A DNA stretch of 14,704 bases from CAYNFH01 sp964396385 (GTDB lineage: Bacteria; Armatimonadota; Chthonomonadetes; Chthonomonadales; CAJBBX01), in assembly GCA_964396385.1 (NCBI GenBank), contig CAYNFH010000168.1, positions 1-14,704 of the forward strand, in the 5' to 3' direction. The translations under genes and the position numbers were made by a program. The notes under the pieces are model-generated. The model had not been told where the DNA came from. It searched no databases and was given only the letters and a program-made list of their open reading frames with translations. Below, in pieces: positions 1-6,320 of this stretch (positions are counted from its first letter, which is position 1; every line of letters starts with the position of its first letter).

Positions 1-2
1 AT

Positions 3-233
3 CCGAACACGCGCGACACGCTATCTGCCCCTCGCCGAGCGGCGGGAACGGTACCATCACGGCAGCGGGCTTTCGAAGGAGGAACGGCGAAAGGTACTGC
101 GACTCAGGCGAACGTACCGGGGGCGGAACGCACCGGCGTCTTCATCGACGCGAAGCTGGTTGTGGCGTGTGTCTGGATGGGCTACGGCACAGCGGCCGGC
201 CGTGTTGACGATGTCTACCCGGTGATTATATAA
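3..233 (+). CDS. Possible C-terminal fragment of an unrecognised protein (5'-truncated)
   Basis: The frame is open from the window edge to TAA at 231-233. The last 50 or so codons look coding: the third position is GC-rich, and the end reads TGVFIDAKLVVACVWMGYG followed by a short tail. The LVVACVWMGYG stretch recalls the C-terminal strand of class A penicillin-binding transpeptidases (LVVGVWVGYD type), but the canonical KTGT motif is absent, so I do not assign a family. Another plus frame is also open for 74 codons here and a minus-strand frame covers 57-254, so an open frame alone proves little in this GC-rich DNA. If real, it ends 11 bp before the next gene and its last codons contain the -10 box of the promoter at 205-234. 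Confidence 0.33.
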   Translation, partial: PNTRDTLSAPRRAAGTVPSRQRAFEGGTAKGTATQANVPGAERTGVFIDAKLVVACVWMGYGTAAGRVDDVYPVII

Positions 234-234
234 T
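205..234 (+). promoter_or_regulatory. Predicted sigma-70 type promoter just upstream of the presenilin-like/prepilin gene
   Basis: TTGACG (205-210) and a perfect TATAAT (229-234) are separated by 18 bp. Transcription would be expected to begin at about 240-242, only a few bases before the ATG at 245. The transcript would therefore be leaderless or nearly so, which fits the lack of a proper Shine-Dalgarno sequence (only GGA at 237-239). The -10 box overlaps the stop codon of the possible upstream gene. Confidence 0.6.
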
Positions 235-244
235 ACGGATTGCC

Positions 245-1843
245 ATGTTGTCAAAGCGGAATTGGACCGGCCCCGTCCTGGCAGCAGCGGCGTACCTCCT
301 CTACTGGCAGATCGTCCCCCGACTTTCCGGTAGTATCGGATCGGTCCTTTTCTCCACTGTCATTGCGCTCACGCTCACCGTCGTATTAACCGCGGAGATA
401 GCGCGGTCGCTCCAAACCTCGCGTGCGGTGCTCGTTAGTACGCTGTTCGCGCTCGGCATGTACGGTCCGATCGCACTGATGTATGCTCTCCGGCGACCCA
501 TACAGCCCTGGTTCTACGCCCTGGTTCACGTTCATGGGTTGCGCACCCTTCTATTCATCTGGCTTGCCGCGAGCGTCGGCACGCTTTTATCACTACTCCT
601 CCGCTCTCTCAACCTGATTCCGCCGGTGGCCTCAGTGCTGGCGCTGGTGGACATCTGGACGGTCTTGTTGGGCGGACCAGTCCACCGGATCATGACCAGC
701 CAGTCCGCAGGCGCCAAGGTGCTACAACATACTTTGACCGCGGCGCTGCCGTCGGTTCACACCGCACGTGGGGCTGAGCCCATCCAGCTCGTCGGGTTTG
801 CGGACTACCTCTTCATGGCCTTCTTCGTCGCGGCCATCTGCCGGTTCGTACAGTCCGAGCGTGCCTACCGGGCGACGATCATCGCCCTGAGCGCGGTGCT
901 GAGTGGATATATGATCTTTGCTTTCTTCAGCGGCTGGAGCCTGCCGGCGCTGGTCCCGATGGCGGTGGTCATGATTGCTCTGCACTGGCGGCAGTTTCAC
1001 TACCAGCGGAGCGAAGCTTTCGCGTTGCTATACGCGGCGCTGTTCATTGGCCTCATCGCCGCCGGGTACTGGTACTTTGGGCGGCAACGGGAATCCACGG
1101 AGCCGCACGGGGCCATGAGACCGGAGAAGGGAAACAACGTGCGCAGATATGGTTTCACGCTCATCGAGCTGCTCGTGGTGATCGCCATTATCGCCATCCT
1201 TGCGGCCGTCCTGTTCCCGGTTTTCGCGCAGGCGCGGGAAAAGGCGCGGCAGGCCGCCTGCTCCAGTAACCTGAAGCAGATCGGGACGGCGTTTGCCATG
1301 TACGTGGAGGACTACGACGAGCGGCTGCCGGACCGGCGAGACCTAAAGACCGCCTTCCCCGGGGGCTACAAGCCCTGGACTACCTGGCCCGCGACGGATC
1401 CGCGCGGCGCGTGGGCCATGGTGGTAATGCAGCCGTATACGAAGTCAAACGAGATCTGGGTCTGCCCGAGCGTGAAGGGCTCCGCTGTCGGGCAGCAGGT
1501 GCAGGTGCTGCAGCACCTGACGCCCGACCCGGGCTCACCTGCCTGCTATTACTGGCTGTGGCGGTTCGACCGGCCGGACAATCCGCAGCCGCTCAAGGTG
1601 TTCTGGGGCAAGACAGAGCTGCAGGCCGTTGCGGATCTGGCCGCGGCCAACGATCCGACGGTGGTGCCTTCCATCCCGGACGGAGTCTCGGACGTGGAGA
1701 TGTGCGTGGATCCGTATTTTCCGATCAATATGCTGCAGCTTCCGGCAAGTATCCGTGGGAAAGCAGTACACTTCGGCGGCCGGAACCGGCTATTCCTGGA
1801 CTGGCACGTAAAGTTCTATAGGGATTTCAGGACGCCGTCATAG
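245..1843 (+). CDS. Presenilin-like polytopic membrane domain fused in frame to a type IV prepilin-like protein
   Basis: Residues 1-280 form about nine hydrophobic segments (near 8-27, 31-53, 60-82, 98-119, 122-142, 181-201, 208-229, 232-247 and 257-277). Three features match GxGD intramembrane aspartyl proteases of the presenilin type in order and approximate spacing. These are an Asp in a membrane segment followed by a GP motif (VDIWTVLLGGPVHRIM, D136; compare YDLVAVLCPKGP of human presenilin 1), GFADYLF (D187; compare GLGDFIF), and SLPALVP (PAL at 234-236; compare ALPALPI). The second Gly of GxGD is Ala. Residues 299-532 are a complete type IV prepilin-like protein: leader MRRYG/FTLIELL, then a hydrophobic helix, FPVFAQAREKARQA, and near the end FLDWHVKF. 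No stop codon separates the two parts. A strong ribosome-binding site before GTG 1139 suggests the pilin can also be made alone. The gene follows a promoter at 205-234 and ends just before a palindromic repeat. Protease activity is inferred; the pilin part is secure. Confidence 0.72.
   Translation: MLSKRNWTGPVLAAAAYLLYWQIVPRLSGSIGSVLFSTVIALTLTVVLTAEIARSLQTSRAVLVSTLFALGMYGPIALMYALRRPIQPWFYALVHVHGLRTLLFIWLAASVGTLLSLLLRSLNLIPPVASVLALVDIWTVLLGGPVHRIMTSQSAGAKVLQHTLTAALPSVHTARGAEPIQLVGFADYLFMAFFVAAICRFVQSERAYRATIIALSAVLSGYMIFAFFSGWSLPALVPMAVVMIALHWRQFHYQRSEAFALLYAALFIGLIAAGYWYFGRQRESTEPHGAMRPEKGNNVRRYGFTLIELLVVIAIIAILAAVLFPVFAQAREKARQAACSSNLKQIGTAFAMYVEDYDERLPDRRDLKTAFPGGYKPWTTWPATDPRGAWAMVVMQPYTKSNEIWVCPSVKGSAVGQQVQVLQHLTPDPGSPACYYWLWRFDRPDNPQPLKVFWGKTELQAVADLAAANDPTVVPSIPDGVSDVEMCVDPYFPINMLQLPASIRGKAVHFGGRNRLFLDWHVKFYRDFRTPS
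1139..1843 (+). CDS. Type IV prepilin-like protein (internal in-frame start, 234 aa)
   Basis: GGAGAAGGG at 1123-1131 lies 7 bp before GTG 1139. Starting there gives the ideal short prepilin leader MRRYG, cleaved before Phe, with Glu at mature position 5 and a hydrophobic stretch to about residue 28. The rest is the secreted domain with the CSSNLKQIGTAFAMYVEDYD segment. The C-terminal FLDWHVKFYRD is the usual FADGHVKW motif with Trp in place of Gly. In Armatimonadota and Planctomycetes such proteins are abundant, usually processed by prepilin peptidase, and mostly of unknown role (pseudopilin-like or surface proteins). It shares its frame with the C-terminus of the longer CDS from 245. Either this is a separate gene whose upstream neighbour lost its stop codon, or both a fusion and a free pilin are produced. 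ATG 1115 is a less likely alternative start because it lacks a well-placed ribosome-binding site. Confidence 0.6.
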   Translation: MRRYGFTLIELLVVIAIIAILAAVLFPVFAQAREKARQAACSSNLKQIGTAFAMYVEDYDERLPDRRDLKTAFPGGYKPWTTWPATDPRGAWAMVVMQPYTKSNEIWVCPSVKGSAVGQQVQVLQHLTPDPGSPACYYWLWRFDRPDNPQPLKVFWGKTELQAVADLAAANDPTVVPSIPDGVSDVEMCVDPYFPINMLQLPASIRGKAVHFGGRNRLFLDWHVKFYRDFRTPS

Positions 1844-1847
1844 GTCG

Positions 1848-1930
1848 GTCATTCCGAGCGACAGCGAGGAATCTGGCCTTGGGGGGCAAGGCCGCCGGAC
1901 TCCTCAGTCGCTGTGCTCCTTCGGAATGAC
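1848..1930. repeat. Palindromic intergenic repeat with GTCATTCCGA ends
   Basis: GTCATTCCGA (1848-1857) is the exact reverse complement of TCGGAATGAC (1921-1930). The inner parts also pair imperfectly (GAGCGACAGCGAGGA against TCCTCAGTCGCTGTGCTC). Short elements with GTCATTCCGAGCG...AGCGAGGAATCT arms are familiar dispersed repeats in several bacterial phyla. There is no coding capacity. It fills the gap between two convergent genes and could be a miniature inverted-repeat element or an RNA fold. Only one copy is present in this window. Confidence 0.75.
1875..1893. terminator. Hairpin at the convergent gene junction, possible bidirectional terminator
   Basis: GGCCTTG (1875-1881) pairs perfectly with CAAGGCC (1887-1893) around a G5 loop. 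It sits at the centre of the larger palindrome, between the prepilin stop at 1843 and the DUF1003 stop at 1944. No T-run follows on either strand, so an intrinsic terminator is uncertain. Confidence 0.35.
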
Positions 1931-1943
1931 AACCGAGCGTTCG

Positions 1944-2519
1944 TCAGCCTGCTGTAGTCTGAAGGGATGGCGCCGGTTCCCAGGTCTTGCACAGGTCCTC
2001 CGGCACGCCCTGGGCCAGCAACGTCTTGACCGCCTCTTCGTGGCTCACGCCCAGCTTTTCCAGCATGGTCATCAGCACGGCGTTCTGGAACTCCAGGTGG
2101 TGGAGAATTACGGTGATCTCCTTCTCCGCCTTGACATTCACCTCAAAGTCGTTCTCGGCGCGCAGCTCAGAGTGCCGCCCCTGCACATTCTGGCCCACCA
2201 TAATGAGCGGCATGAGCAGGATCTGGATGACGTTGCTAATGAGCAGGTAAGCCACAAAGGCCGGGAAGGGGTCAAAGGCCTTCCAGTGGAGCGCGGAGAT
2301 CTCGCTGGCCAGGATGTTGTAGCCACACCAGATGATGGTCCAGCATAGGATGATGAGGAAGAATCCCATCGTGCCGACGTGCTCGGTGATATAGACCGCC
2401 GCCTTCTCCAGGCGGCTCATTCCCTCCTGGTGCTCCTTGTTGATGTTGCGTACCGGCCTTCGATGGGCCAGCAGGTCGTGCAGCGCAGGTGGACGGAAGC
2501 GGCTAACATGTCCGTTCAT
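1944..2519 (-). CDS. DUF1003 family membrane protein
   Basis: The 191-residue length is typical of DUF1003 proteins. The sequence has a soluble N-terminus with RPVRNINKEH, then two transmembrane segments (about 49-70 and 85-107) joined by a short loop containing FDPFP. After these come the family hallmark MVGQNVQ and RAENDFEVNVKAEKEI (about 119-135), and a predicted helix that could form a coiled coil. The family is widespread in bacteria and its function is not established. ATG 2519 is preferred because the NINKEH segment before the first membrane helix is itself conserved; AGGA lies about 10 bp upstream. ATG 2420 is the alternative. It is the last gene of the minus-strand series, 82 bp after the preceding gene, with a small hairpin between, so it may be transcribed separately. 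Confidence 0.88.
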   Translation of the reverse strand: MNGHVSRFRPPALHDLLAHRRPVRNINKEHQEGMSRLEKAAVYITEHVGTMGFFLIILCWTIIWCGYNILASEISALHWKAFDPFPAFVAYLLISNVIQILLMPLIMVGQNVQGRHSELRAENDFEVNVKAEKEITVILHHLEFQNAVLMTMLEKLGVSHEEAVKTLLAQGVPEDLCKTWEPAPSLQTTAG

Positions 2520-2554
2520 AGGTGGGTGATCCTCTCAATACGTACCATTGATGA

Positions 2555-2571
2555 CCGGCGTTTCCCGCCGG
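2555..2571 (-). other. Short GC-rich hairpin between two minus-strand genes
   Basis: CCGGCG (2555-2560) pairs with CGCCGG (2566-2571) over a 5-nt loop, about 30 bp after the stop of the upstream gene. It could be a weak terminator or a 5' UTR element of the DUF1003 gene. There is no T-run, so the role is open. Confidence 0.25.
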
Positions 2572-2601
2572 GTGTGACCTGGCTACTGCCATGCAATGGG
2601 G

Positions 2602-3660
2602 CTATACGCGCTCGATGAGACCGGAGGACGCCTGCTCCTCCTGCTCCTCTTCTTCACGCGCCTTAAGCGCGATGACCACGAAGATGGCGCGATGTACCAG
2701 CGCCCTGGCAAACGGGACGTCGTGCGGAATAAGGTCGTCCTGCATGGACAGGGTCTGGTAGAGCGCCTGCTTCGCGTCTTCCATTCGGTCCGCGAGGGCC
2801 AGCACCAGGGCGGTCTCGGTGAGTCTGCCCCGCCAGAGGGCTACCTTGCCTCCCGCCATGAGCGCGTCGGTGGCCTCGTCGATCACGCGGTCGCCTCGCT
2901 GCGCTAGCTGGGCCTGATCGAGGGCTAGTCGTGTCTGCTGCGTCTCGAAGAAGTTGACCTCCCACGGCTCGACCTCTTGCGGGTCCAGGATCCATCCTTC
3001 GAAAGGTTTCTTCTGGAACAGGTCCTCCGGCTTTCGCGAGATGCTCAGATCGTTCTTCAACTGCTCGACGTCTATATAGTCGAATACGAGCGGGCTGTCA
3101 TATGTGGTTTCGCTCTCTCCGATGTAGGCGGTCCAGCGCGAGTACCCCTGGGGCAGAGGGCGCCTCAGCTCTCCACTCTGACGGACGGCTTCCTGGAGCA
3201 CGTGGCGCGCGTAGTCAACCGGGACCTCGGCCGTGACGTGGTTCTCGCGGCGCCGCAACTGCTCAATGCGCTCCTCCACCTCACGCCGCGGCTTCTTGCC
3301 CCCGGCGATATCCACGAGCCCCTCTTCGTCCCCCACGAGAGCCGTGATGAGGAAGGGCGAGCCGCCGTGCGGGTCGTTGCGGACGAACAGCAGGAGCCTG
3401 CGGCCATTGCCGCCTACGTTGGTCATGTACGCCCGATGGGCAGTCACGGCGCCGGGTTCGATCCTGGCCGGAGCCGCAGGTTGAGCGGCGGGAGGCTCGA
3501 CCCCCGCCTGCTTCAGCCGGAACAGGGCGCGGCGGGCCTCCTTGGCTACCGGGCGGTGGGGGCTATTCGAGAGCTCACGGAGCCGTTCCGCGGCGGCGAC
3601 GTCGCCCTGCGCGAGGAGCGCCGCCACCTCATCGGTTTGGTCCCGGTTGTCGGAGCTCAT
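2602..3660 (-). CDS. Unrecognised protein encoded directly after the Ser/Thr kinase
   Basis: I do not recognise a family. Residues 8-55 are helical and end in RPVAKEARRALFRLKQAGV, which looks like one or two HEAT-type helices. After a Pro/Ala linker (about 56-70), residues 75-200 are mixed alpha/beta with TNVGGNGRRLLLFVRNDPHG. Residues 235-335 are mainly helical, followed by an acidic EEEEQEEQ tail. There is no signal peptide or membrane segment, so it is probably cytoplasmic. Two ATGs are adjacent (3663 and 3660). GAGG at 3668-3671 is 4 bp from the first and 7 bp from the second, so I chose 3660. It begins about 6 bp after the kinase stop, so it is almost certainly co-transcribed with the kinase and may be its substrate, partner or regulator (inference). 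Confidence 0.8.
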   Translation of the reverse strand: MSSDNRDQTDEVAALLAQGDVAAAERLRELSNSPHRPVAKEARRALFRLKQAGVEPPAAQPAAPARIEPGAVTAHRAYMTNVGGNGRRLLLFVRNDPHGGSPFLITALVGDEEGLVDIAGGKKPRREVEERIEQLRRRENHVTAEVPVDYARHVLQEAVRQSGELRRPLPQGYSRWTAYIGESETTYDSPLVFDYIDVEQLKNDLSISRKPEDLFQKKPFEGWILDPQEVEPWEVNFFETQQTRLALDQAQLAQRGDRVIDEATDALMAGGKVALWRGRLTETALVLALADRMEDAKQALYQTLSMQDDLIPHDVPFARALVHRAIFVVIALKAREEEEQEEQASSGLIERV

Positions 3661-3669
3661 CATGTCGCC

Positions 3670-5517
3670 TCAGAAGTTCGGGCTGCTGGTGGTGGCATCC
3701 AGGTTCTTCTGGGCCCGGATCGCGACGTCGGTCCCCGGCGCCTCCCCAACGGCTTTCTGCCATAAGTTGCGGGCCTGGTCGATATTGCCCTGGTTGAGCG
3801 CCTCCATGCCCTGGTTGTAGTAGGTTCGCGCGCGCTCGTAGCGTGATTGGAGGGAGGTCTGGTCCGCCGGCGCGGCCGGGTTCGTGTCACCGGCCATCCC
3901 GTTCGCGGAGCGCTGCCACTGTTGCATGGCCCGATCGTGGTCGCCCATGCGGTCGTAGAGCTTACCCAGGTTGTACTGCACCTCACTGTTGTTGGGATCG
4001 ATGTCGGAAGCATGATCCCAGTACTTCTCCGCGGTCTTCAGGTCGCCGTTGTTGAACGCGGCGAGCCCCAGCTCGTTCAAGGTAATGGCGAGGTTCACGC
4101 GAGCGGTCTCGCCGGACTTGGTGCCGCGGCCCATCTGATACGCCTGCGAGAACTTGCTTACCGCCTTATCGTACTGGTGGGCCTTGAACGCGGCGTCGCC
4201 GTCCGAAACGAGCTTGCTCACGGCGACTTCCGGCCCAACCTTCTTCTGCTGGTCGTAGGCGCGCAGGAAGAGCAGCAGGAAGCCCACAACGGCAGCGCCC
4301 AGGACTATAGATAGGAAGAAGACTCCGATGGTCGTCTTGGCGTTCTCGCTCAGGATGGGCCCGGCTGGGCGCGGCGGATACGGCGGCGGGGGCGGAATAT
4401 AAGAAGGCTGCTGGCCGGCCTGGGTAGCGCCCCAGTTAACGAACGGTCCGCTGCTCGCGGGAGCCGCGGGCTGGGGCGGCGGGGCGTACGCCGTGCTCGG
4501 AACTGGCGCTGGAACTCCACCGTAGGCAGGTGGCAAGGCGGGCGGCATAGACGGAGGCTGGTAGGCAGGTACGGGCATGTTGCCATAGCCGCCGGGTTGG
4601 CCATAGGCTGGCGGAGGAGCGCCATACGGGCCGCCCATACTCGTGGGCTGGCGCGGCAGGAACATCGAGGGTACCGCGTCCGCGTTTTGCAGCCCCGCGC
4701 GCATCTCGTCCGCGGACGAGTACCGGCGGGCCGGGTCCTTGGCCAGCGCCCGGAAGACGACCTGTTCCACGCCGATCGGCACACCGGCCAGCGGCAGCGG
4801 GTCGTTGTGCATGATGGCGTAGGTGATGCTCACCACGCTGTCTCCGGTGAATGGCTTGCGTCCGGCCAGCATCTCGTACAGCACGACGCCGAGGGAGAAG
4901 AGGTCGGATCGATGGTCGATGAAACGACCCTCGATCTGCTCGGGAGACATGTAGCTGGGAGTGCCGAAGACCTGTCCCTCGCCGGTGAGCGAGGCTTCCT
5001 CCGTCAGGCGGGCGATGCCGAAGTCGGTGAGCTTGATCTGCCCGCCCGGCAGGATCTGGATGTTATCCGGCTTGATGTCACGGTGAACAACCTGGCGGCT
5101 GTGGGCGTGGGAGAGCGCGGCCAGGACCTGTAGGGCGATGTCTTTGGCTTCGTTCAGAGGGAGGGCGCCGCGGGCCTGGAGCACGTCCCGGAGGGTCTGG
5201 CCCTCCAGGAACTCCATAGCGATGTAGTGCCGGCCCTCGTCCTCACCGAATCCGAAGACCGTGACGATGTTCGGGTGGGAGAGCTTGCCGGCCGCGCGGG
5301 CCTCTCGGTTGAACCGCTCCACGCGCTCCCGCTTCGCCTGTCCGGTGAGGTTGGGCGGCAGGTTCAGCTCCTTGACCGCGACTCGCCGGCCCATGGCGGT
5401 GTCGACGGCCTCGTAGACGATATCATTGGAGCGCGCGATCTCGCGGACTACCTTGTATTTGTTGGCGATGAGCTCTGATGGCATGTGTTGGTGCGCGCTG
5501 GCGCGCTTGGATTCCAT
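3670..5517 (-). CDS. Membrane-anchored Ser/Thr protein kinase with C-terminal TPR repeats
   Basis: The kinase domain (about 20-280, numbered from ATG 5517) has VAVK (K49), E72 of helix C, HRDIKPDN (D147, N152), DFG (D165) and GTPSYMSPEQ in the activation segment, so the catalytic residues are intact. The glycine-rich loop is unusual: IARSNDIVYEA replaces the GxGxxG pattern. A Pro/Gly/Tyr-rich linker (about 285-390) follows, then one transmembrane helix (about 395-418), then some 195 residues with several TPR-like repeats (near 436-463, 477-510, 512-543 and 561-594). With one membrane helix after a cytoplasmic kinase, the TPR part should lie outside the membrane. The expected role is phosphorylation of cytoplasmic Ser/Thr targets, plausibly the FHA proteins of this cluster. 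Start choice is uncertain: TTG 5523, ATG 5517 and ATG 5484 all lack a clear ribosome-binding site. Confidence 0.92.
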   Translation of the reverse strand: MESKRASAHQHMPSELIANKYKVVREIARSNDIVYEAVDTAMGRRVAVKELNLPPNLTGQAKRERVERFNREARAAGKLSHPNIVTVFGFGEDEGRHYIAMEFLEGQTLRDVLQARGALPLNEAKDIALQVLAALSHAHSRQVVHRDIKPDNIQILPGGQIKLTDFGIARLTEEASLTGEGQVFGTPSYMSPEQIEGRFIDHRSDLFSLGVVLYEMLAGRKPFTGDSVVSITYAIMHNDPLPLAGVPIGVEQVVFRALAKDPARRYSSADEMRAGLQNADAVPSMFLPRQPTSMGGPYGAPPPAYGQPGGYGNMPVPAYQPPSMPPALPPAYGGVPAPVPSTAYAPPPQPAAPASSGPFVNWGATQAGQQPSYIPPPPPYPPRPAGPILSENAKTTIGVFFLSIVLGAAVVGFLLLFLRAYDQQKKVGPEVAVSKLVSDGDAAFKAHQYDKAVSKFSQAYQMGRGTKSGETARVNLAITLNELGLAAFNNGDLKTAEKYWDHASDIDPNNSEVQYNLGKLYDRMGDHDRAMQQWQRSANGMAGDTNPAAPADQTSLQSRYERARTYYNQGMEALNQGNIDQARNLWQKAVGEAPGTDVAIRAQKNLDATTSSPNF

Positions 5518-5552
5518 ACGCAAACGCGGCGTGGGATAACGCCCGAAGGAGC

Positions 5553-5620
5553 GGGTGTTGGGTGTTGGGGGTTAGGCGTTGGGACCCGGAATCCGTCCTA
5601 ACACCCAATACCCAACACCC
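5553..5620. repeat. Long imperfect inverted repeat of TGTTGGG units (24-bp arms)
   Basis: The left arm 5553-5576 and right arm 5597-5620 are reverse complements at 22 of 24 positions, with a 20-nt loop. The left arm consists of TGTTGGG-type units and gives G-runs at 5553, 5560, 5567 and 5581, a possible G-quadruplex on the plus strand. It lies between the kptA stop and the kinase start. In the minus-strand transcript it would form a strong stem 13 nt after kptA. There is no T-run, so it may be an attenuator, an mRNA stabiliser or a dispersed repeat. Confidence 0.75.
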
Positions 5621-5633
5621 ACCACCAAAGGTG

Positions 5634-6296
5634 TCATCGCTTCAGGAAGCCACCCCTGGGCCTGCGGCGCCTGGGCTCGCCGGGCGCCTCCGCGCGCCTC
5701 GACGCGCCTGAGCCGGAAGAGCTGGGCGGCTGCTCCTGGCCGCCTGCGGCCTCTTCCAGCAGCGAAAGGTACTGTGGGGGAATGGGATCGCTGAGCCAGA
5801 TGCCCTTGCCGCGCGGGTAGAACTGGACGCCGTTCTCGTGGGCGCGGTGAGCATCCACCACGAGGATTGCGGGCTGCTGGTCCCGTCGCTTTCCGACCTC
5901 GCGCGCGGTGCGCTTGTCCGGTGAGAGGTGGACGAACTGGCGCTTCATAGGCTGAATGCCGCCCTGGAGAATCCGTTCCAGGAACCTGCGCGCGGTGCCG
6001 TGGAAGAGTGTGGCGGGCGGCATGCCGGGGTGAGGCTTCTCCTCCAGCTCCACGGAGTGGCCGTAACGCGCCCGCACGCGGCTCCCTTCTAACTCAAACC
6101 TGCCTTTGCCGTCCAGCCGAACGACGTTATCGAACTCATCCCGACTCGTCGGCACTCCGGCACGCTCAAACGCCTGGAGGACCTCCTCAATAGGGACCCA
6201 GCCCTCTTTGGACAGGGTGAGGCCGCCGCGCTCCGGCTTGTGGCGCAGCCACATGCTCAGCATCTTGCTGCGGTGGGTTCGCTCGACTTCGTCCAT
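5634..6296 (-). CDS. kptA: RNA 2'-phosphotransferase, Tpt1/KptA family
   Basis: KptA/Tpt1 enzymes remove an internal RNA 2'-phosphate using NAD+, yielding ADP-ribose 1'',2''-cyclic phosphate and nicotinamide. Family blocks are present in order (numbered from ATG 6296): SMWLRHKP (14-21), a winged-helix-like part with GWVPIEEVL, RARYGHS (75-81, where Tyr replaces the usual Gln), LFHGT (97-101), FVHLS (121-125) and GIWLSDPIPPQYL (165-177). Residues after about 182 form a Gly/Ser/Arg-rich basic tail beyond the usual family end, perhaps for RNA binding. A GTG at 6335 would add 13 residues, but that codon lies in the loop of a palindromic repeat, so ATG 6296 is preferred. It sits between the PP2C and kinase genes, an unusual setting; bacterial KptA has no settled physiological role. 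Confidence 0.9.
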   Translation of the reverse strand: MDEVERTHRSKMLSMWLRHKPERGGLTLSKEGWVPIEEVLQAFERAGVPTSRDEFDNVVRLDGKGRFELEGSRVRARYGHSVELEEKPHPGMPPATLFHGTARRFLERILQGGIQPMKRQFVHLSPDKRTAREVGKRRDQQPAILVVDAHRAHENGVQFYPRGKGIWLSDPIPPQYLSLLEEAAGGQEQPPSSSGSGASRRAEAPGEPRRRRPRGGFLKR

Positions 6297-6320
6297 GTTA
6301 TGGTGACGCGAATGAATGGT

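Noticed and set aside
57..254. 65-codon minus-strand frame at the left edge
   Set aside because: The translation is low-complexity and Arg-rich, and it overlaps the promoter and start of the plus-strand gene.
1848..1930. Insertion sequence
   Set aside because: Only inverted ends are present. The element is 83 bp long with no transposase reading frame, so at most it is a non-autonomous remnant.
2977..3765. 262-codon plus-strand frame, and similar long plus frames at 7475-8248 and 13152-13718
   Set aside because: All are antisense shadows of well-supported minus-strand genes and show no domain or ribosome-binding site.
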